Assembly: GCF_030034735.1 (NCBI RefSeq)
Contig: NZ_CP125370.1
Span: 3,472,001 to 3,536,000, forward strand
Length of the DNA stretch: 64,000 bases
Origin: Paenibacillus sp. RC334
GTDB lineage: Bacteria > Bacillota > Bacilli > Paenibacillales > Paenibacillaceae
Direction: 5' to 3'
Below the pieces are notes generated by a model. It was not told where the DNA came from. It was given only the letters and a program-made list of their open reading frames with translations, and ran no database searches. Position 1 is the first letter of the stretch. Every line of letters starts with the position of its first letter. The position numbers and the translations under genes were made by a program. This document shows positions 60,279 through 64,000 of this stretch, in pieces.

Positions 60279-60669
60279 GGGGCAGGATTTTCTATAAGCC
60301 TCGACGTGATGCAGACATATACATGATCTTAGGGTGCTCGTCTGTTCCTTAATATCTTATTTTTTAAATATTGTCCAAACAATAAAATGAATTATTCATG
60401 CCGACAAGCGGTCGTTCCACAACGTTCTTTCGTTGTAAGCCACCGTTGTTATTATGTAGCCTCCCATTTCCTTTTCTCCTCCAAACCCCATTTTTCCCAT
60501 ATGAAAGTGAAAAGAATCTTTGTCGGTTTTTGTCACTATATTTCACCAATATGTAACCGATATTCTCCAAATTTAATAAATATCTAACATTTAGAAAGCT
60601 AATTGACGAAATATATAAGGTATAGGTTGTATATTAAAAATATAGTTCAACTTAAAGGAGAAGAAGCAC
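60279..60669. other. Intergenic region upstream of the chemoreceptor gene
   Basis: 391 bases without a gene. It contains a sigma-D-like promoter (60537-60563) and short repeats such as TTGTCCAAACAA. No terminator for mleP is visible. Confidence 0.55.
60537..60563 (+). promoter_or_regulatory. Candidate sigma-D (motility) promoter of the chemoreceptor gene
   Basis: TATATTTC (60537-60544), 11 bases, then ACCGATAT (60556-60563). The -10 matches the SigD element GCCGATAT at 7 of 8 bases, and the -35 matches TAAAGTTT at 5 of 8. The site is 107 bases upstream of the GTG start. Confidence 0.5.
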
Positions 60670-62433
60670 GTGAAAAACTTGAAGTGGAGTACTATGTCCT
60701 TTTTTGGTAAAAATCTATTGATTTCATTCCTTAACATCGTATTGATCGGTACGATTCTCATCACATCCAGCTACATACTTCAAAAGAACATTCTGACCAC
60801 ACAGTTGCAAGACCAGGTTAAGGTGTTAACCAAAAAATGGGCAAATGATGTCGATAAAACGAAAGTAGAGCAAGCCTTGACCGAGAAAGATTATAATGGC
60901 TCTGTTCAACAGGATTTACGCAAATTTCTCGACTCCATTCACACCTTTTATCCTAATGTTGCCCAAGCTTACATATTTGGTACAGAGTTAAAAGAAGGAG
61001 ACCAAACCTCCATCATTGGCGTTCCCACAAATCTGGTTCAATCGTTCCAAGATTCCAAAATGAACATAGGGGATATGTATGCTCTTCCTATTGAAAACGT
61101 AAACGCCGTAAATGAAATGCTAAAATCGAAAGAATCGGCGTTGAGCAGCTTTTATTCCGACGATTATGGCACATGGACTACCATTGTTTATCCCATTACT
61201 GATGCAAGCGGTAAAATTACGAGCGCCATCTACTTTGACGTAGACGCAAGCTCAGTGCCTGCCGGACTTCATAAACTGCTTTTATACGGTGTATCCCTGC
61301 TCATTCTGTTCCTTGCTATTTTCTTAACCATTCAATATTTGCTGGTAAAACGTACCCTTTCCCCGATTCGCAGCTTGATGAAGGGCATCGAGGAAGTGAG
61401 CGAGGGCAATCTGAATGTTAGCATCAAAACAGGCCAGGATGATCTTGGCATTATCAATCAAAAGTTTAATACCATGATCAAACGTATTAACGATACGATG
61501 GTAAAAGTACAGGATACGACGCAAGAGGTTACAGGATCAGCTCAGGAATTGCTAAGTATTAGCGAGAAAAACAGTGAGAATACGAACATCATTAATAGCA
61601 ATATTCAGGAAATAACCCAAGGACTTGAATCCCAGGATCAAGCTGCGCTTGAAAGCTCCCGGGCTATGAATGAAATGTCTACGGTTATCCAAACCATTGC
61701 CGAAAGCTCATCTTCCGTATCAGATCAAGCTTATTCCATGGAAAAACGCTCGGTAGAAGGCAACCAGGTAGCCCAGAAGCTATCTACTCAAATGGATTCT
61801 ATCTCTACTACAATAGAAAGAACAGTTGATTCCGTTAATGCGCTACAGAACCGATCTAACGAAATCAGTAATATCGTAAGCATCATTACAGGCATTGCCA
61901 GCCAAACCAATCTGCTCGCACTGAATGCCTCCATTGAGGCCGCCAGAGTAGGTGAGGAAGGTAAAGGCTTTGCAGTAGTAGCAGGGGAAGTGCGTAATTT
62001 GGCTGAGCAATCTCAAGAATCCGCTAGACAAATTGCCGAGCTTATTGGGGAAATTCAAAAGGAAATTGAACAAACGGTAGAAGGAATGAGTCTAGGCGCG
62101 AAGGAAGTTCAAGTCGGGCTGGAAGTCACACGTCAGACGGGCGAAATGTTCTCGGAGATTTTGAATGCGGCCAATAATGTATCGTCACAAATTCAGGAGG
62201 TATCCAGTGCGACGCAGCAGATTTCAGCCAGTACGCAGGAAATGTCAGCAACCTCTGACGAGCTGTCTTCCACAGTAAGCAAAACAGCAGACAGCAGCAA
62301 ACAAATTGAGCACACCATTGGAGAACAGGCTGAGTCGATGGCTTCTATCGTCAAAGCTTCCGACAAGCTTACCATGATGTCCGGGGAGTTAGGAGAGCTT
62401 ATTTCATTCTTCAAGGTAAACCGGAAATCCTAA
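60670..62433 (+). CDS. Methyl-accepting chemotaxis protein
   Basis: The 587-residue receptor has TM1 (about 15-37), an extracellular sensor region of about 170 residues (dCache/four-helix type, including [17 protein letters not shown]), TM2 (about 203-225), a HAMP domain (about 226-280, [19 protein letters not shown]) and a long coiled-coil signalling domain. The hairpin tip reads [35 protein letters not shown], in pieces, as in all MCPs. The ligand is unknown. The start is GTG, preceded by AAAGGAGAAGAAGCAC. It is monocistronic, with a terminator. A sigma-D-like promoter fits motility control. Confidence 0.95.
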   Translation: MKNLKWSTMSFFGKNLLISFLNIVLIGTILITSSYILQKNILTTQLQDQVKVLTKKWANDVDKTKVEQALTEKDYNGSVQQDLRKFLDSIHTFYPNVAQAYIFGTELKEGDQTSIIGVPTNLVQSFQDSKMNIGDMYALPIENVNAVNEMLKSKESALSSFYSDDYGTWTTIVYPITDASGKITSAIYFDVDASSVPAGLHKLLLYGVSLLILFLAIFLTIQYLLVKRTLSPIRSLMKGIEEVSEGNLNVSIKTGQDDLGIINQKFNTMIKRINDTMVKVQDTTQEVTGSAQELLSISEKNSENTNIINSNIQEITQGLESQDQAALESSRAMNEMSTVIQTIAESSSSVSDQAYSMEKRSVEGNQVAQKLSTQMDSISTTIERTVDSVNALQNRSNEISNIVSIITGIASQTNLLALNASIEAARVGEEGKGFAVVAGEVRNLAEQSQESARQIAELIGEIQKEIEQTVEGMSLGAKEVQVGLEVTRQTGEMFSEILNAANNVSSQIQEVSSATQQISASTQEMSATSDELSSTVSKTADSSKQIEHTIGEQAESMASIVKASDKLTMMSGELGELISFFKVNRKS

Positions 62434-62462
62434 CGATCTACCTTCAATAAACCAACGAAAAC

Positions 62463-62507
62463 AAAGAACCTCTATTCTGCACATTGTGCGGATTAGAGGT
62501 TCTTTGA
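62463..62507. terminator. Bidirectional terminator between chemoreceptor and galactanase genes
   Basis: AAAGAACCTCTA and TAGAGGTTCTTT (12 bp, perfect) with an inner GCAC/GTGC. T-runs are short on both strands. Confidence 0.75.
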
Positions 62508-62524
62508 CATACTCGTCACGTACT

Positions 62525-63577
62525 CTAGTTTATAAAGCCTTCCAGCGCTGAGGTTGGCTTACCGTCAGCCTGCCAAGCACCTTTGTTATAGCCCTGATTA
62601 TAACCTGGGGTTGCAGCCGGCTCCCAATAAAATACTCCCAAGCCTTTGCCGCCCGTGATACTACGAACCTTCGTTTTGATGTCTGCAATAAATGCCTTTG
62701 AGGTTGCAGGTTCATTATATTCCATTCCGATTTCACTGATAACAATACCTTTGCCGTATTTTGCAATGAGATCATTGGTATTGGTAATCGTCTGGTTCAC
62801 TTTTCCCTGCCAGTTCGAAGGAGACGGATACAGAGAAAACCCGATGAGGTCAAACTGAGCTCCATTGTCAATTAAGCCGCCAATATTCCAGGCTAAGGTG
62901 GAGCCACTATCCCCGTTTGCCAGGTGTACGATCGTTTTAGTACTGCTGCTTACCGATTTTACAGCATTATTCCCTGTATTGACGAGCCAGGCGTAGTTTT
63001 TCATGTTCACTGAGGCTTTGCCGTCTTCCCAGAGCATTCCATTGTTCGTTTCATTGCCGATTTGCACCCAATCCGGTGTTACCCCCTTGCTTTTCATCGT
63101 GTTCATAACATAAACCGTATGAGACCAGACCGCATCCATAAGTTGCGTAAATGTAAGATTTCGCCACGCATAAGGTTTGTTCTGCTGCCCGGGATCAGCC
63201 CATGAATCGCTGTAGTGCAGCGTCAGCATGACGCTCATACCCAATTTTTTAGCTCGCTGCGCCAGTTCTGCTGCCTTTTCGGCATTCATGTATCCGCTTC
63301 CATAATCCTTCATGTCAGGGTTTACCCACACCCGGATACGCACCGAGTTGATCTGATAATCGTCCCGCAAAATTTGCAGCACATCTCCGCGAACCCCTTT
63401 TTTATCCTTCCAGGTCCTACCTTGCGCTTCCATTCCTGCTACCCAGCTTATATCTGCTCCTTTGGCAAAAGCAGGGGCGGCCGAGGCCGCACCTAATCCC
63501 GCAGAGCCAAATGGATACAAAAAGCTGGATAACAAGATCAACATCACAAATACCATAGTCCGTTTACTTGTTTTCAT
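62525..63577 (-). CDS. ganB: Secreted arabinogalactan endo-beta-1,4-galactanase (GH53)
   Basis: The 350-residue protein has a signal peptide (residues 1-35, ending AASAAPA) and a GH53 TIM barrel: KGADISWVAGME near 39, VRIRVWVNP near 79, TLHYSDSWADPG near 119, the acid/base E176 in QIGNETNNG and the nucleophile E282 in VISEIGMEY. It cleaves beta-1,4-galactan side chains of pectin outside the cell. GGGGGATGACTT precedes the ATG. The GH42-type beta-galactosidase gene lies upstream on the same strand, 91 bases before, forming a galactan-use locus. Confidence 0.95.
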   Translation of the reverse strand: MKTSKRTMVFVMLILLSSFLYPFGSAGLGAASAAPAFAKGADISWVAGMEAQGRTWKDKKGVRGDVLQILRDDYQINSVRIRVWVNPDMKDYGSGYMNAEKAAELAQRAKKLGMSVMLTLHYSDSWADPGQQNKPYAWRNLTFTQLMDAVWSHTVYVMNTMKSKGVTPDWVQIGNETNNGMLWEDGKASVNMKNYAWLVNTGNNAVKSVSSSTKTIVHLANGDSGSTLAWNIGGLIDNGAQFDLIGFSLYPSPSNWQGKVNQTITNTNDLIAKYGKGIVISEIGMEYNEPATSKAFIADIKTKVRSITGGKGLGVFYWEPAATPGYNQGYNKGAWQADGKPTSALEGFIN

Positions 63578-63667
63578 AAGTCATCCCCCATCTGAATTGT
63601 GTACCCCTCATTGTCTCTGACAAATCTACCCAGATCCCTCATTCGGGAAAACGTCAGCCATCACACT

Positions 63668-64000
63668 CTATACTATTTCCGATTTACTCCGCTCTGTCTT
63701 TAGTACCTTAACAGCATAGGCATCCAATAGAACCTTGCCGTCTTCCACCACATGATTTTCGAGCATATCCGCATAAATTCGTCCATCCAGCCTAATCTCT
63801 TGCGGCTCATGAGTGAAATTCAGCATGAAAATATAATCATGGACTCCATCGGTACGAATCGCCGTATTCACTCCATGCGGCAACTGAACATCGAGTGCTT
63901 TACTAATTCCTGCGCCATCAATCAAACTTCTGTAAAAATGACTGTTGAACGATCCGGTGTTGCGTGAGGCGATATAATAAGCTTTTCCCTGTCCCAAGCG
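63668..64000 (-). CDS. ganA: Beta-galactosidase C-terminus (GH42, GanA-like), partial (5' end outside window)
   Basis: The last 110 or so residues are visible and include GKAYYIASRNTGSFNSHFYRSLID and HDYIFMLNFTHEPQEIRLDGRIYADMLE, matching the C-terminal trimerisation/beta domains of GH42 beta-galactosidases. The adjacent GH53 gene supports a role in breaking galactooligosaccharides down to galactose inside the cell. There is no signal at this end. The catalytic barrel lies beyond the window edge, so activity is inferred. Confidence 0.82.
   Translation of the reverse strand, partial: RLGQGKAYYIASRNTGSFNSHFYRSLIDGAGISKALDVQLPHGVNTAIRTDGVHDYIFMLNFTHEPQEIRLDGRIYADMLENHVVEDGKVLLDAYAVKVLKTERSKSEIV

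Noticed and set aside
1..64000. CRISPR arrays, insertion sequences, prophage or integrative elements
   Set aside because: No regular direct repeats with spacers, no transposase, integrase or phage structural genes, and no composition break were seen.

Overview
The window looks like ordinary core chromosome of a low-to-moderate GC, spore-forming Bacillota, most probably Paenibacillus and close to P. polymyxa. This rests on the Bacillus-type gene set (ricF-ylbG, yloB/rqcH, ytxJ-ccpA, acsA/acuA, ylaN, T-box tyrS), strong Shine-Dalgarno sites, dense intrinsic terminators, an XPB-type helicase pair and a GH53/GH42 galactan locus. I see no prophage, insertion sequence, integron, CRISPR array or rRNA operon. 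There is one tRNA gene.

Layout. 1-7.8 kb (minus strand): yicC (partial), the two-domain methionine/folate enzyme yitJ, a secreted protein, dapF and a SERCA-like Ca2+ ATPase. 7.9-9.7 kb (plus): the ribosome quality-control factor rqcH. 9.9-19.4 kb (minus): a PHP phosphoesterase translationally coupled to a LysR regulator, an unknown protein, ylbG-ricF, an XPB helicase with its partner, a CBS protein and an M20 amidohydrolase. 19.6-25.6 kb: an FtsW-type SEDS protein, Asp23-like protein, Ca2+/H+ antiporter, YlaN, an HPr-like protein, an M29 aminopeptidase and a lipoprotein. 25.8-34.8 kb: a GAF-GGDEF protein, rpsD with a long leader, an AraC regulator, tyrS with a T-box, and a class A PBP with FN3 repeats. 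34.9-40.3 kb: divergent acsA/acuA, mtnN, ccpA, ytxJ and a zinc-ribbon protein. 40.6-49.4 kb: a DJ-1/PfpI protein, the nagE-ptsI operon, a CoA-binding protein, an atypical EPSP synthase homologue, a rhodanese and gnd. 49.5-57 kb: small household and unknown genes, an MFS transporter, speA-like decarboxylase and an MBL hydrolase. 57-64 kb: tRNA-Val, a malolactic-type enzyme followed by a broken malate permease gene, a chemoreceptor and the galactanase/beta-galactosidase locus (ganA partial at the right edge).

A carbon-control theme recurs. CcpA is encoded here. A full match to the cre consensus lies in the acsA promoter region, and a second lies in the promoter of an HPr-like gene whose product keeps the Ser46 region but lacks the His15 segment. 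The nagE-ptsI operon carries a GntR/HutC-type operator candidate over its -35 box and has no ptsH.

The observations most worth follow-up are the cre-linked HPr-like protein, the deleted and frameshifted mleP, the divergent AroA homologue and the XPB/Helicase_C_3 pair. None of these amounts to a clearly undescribed system on sequence alone.
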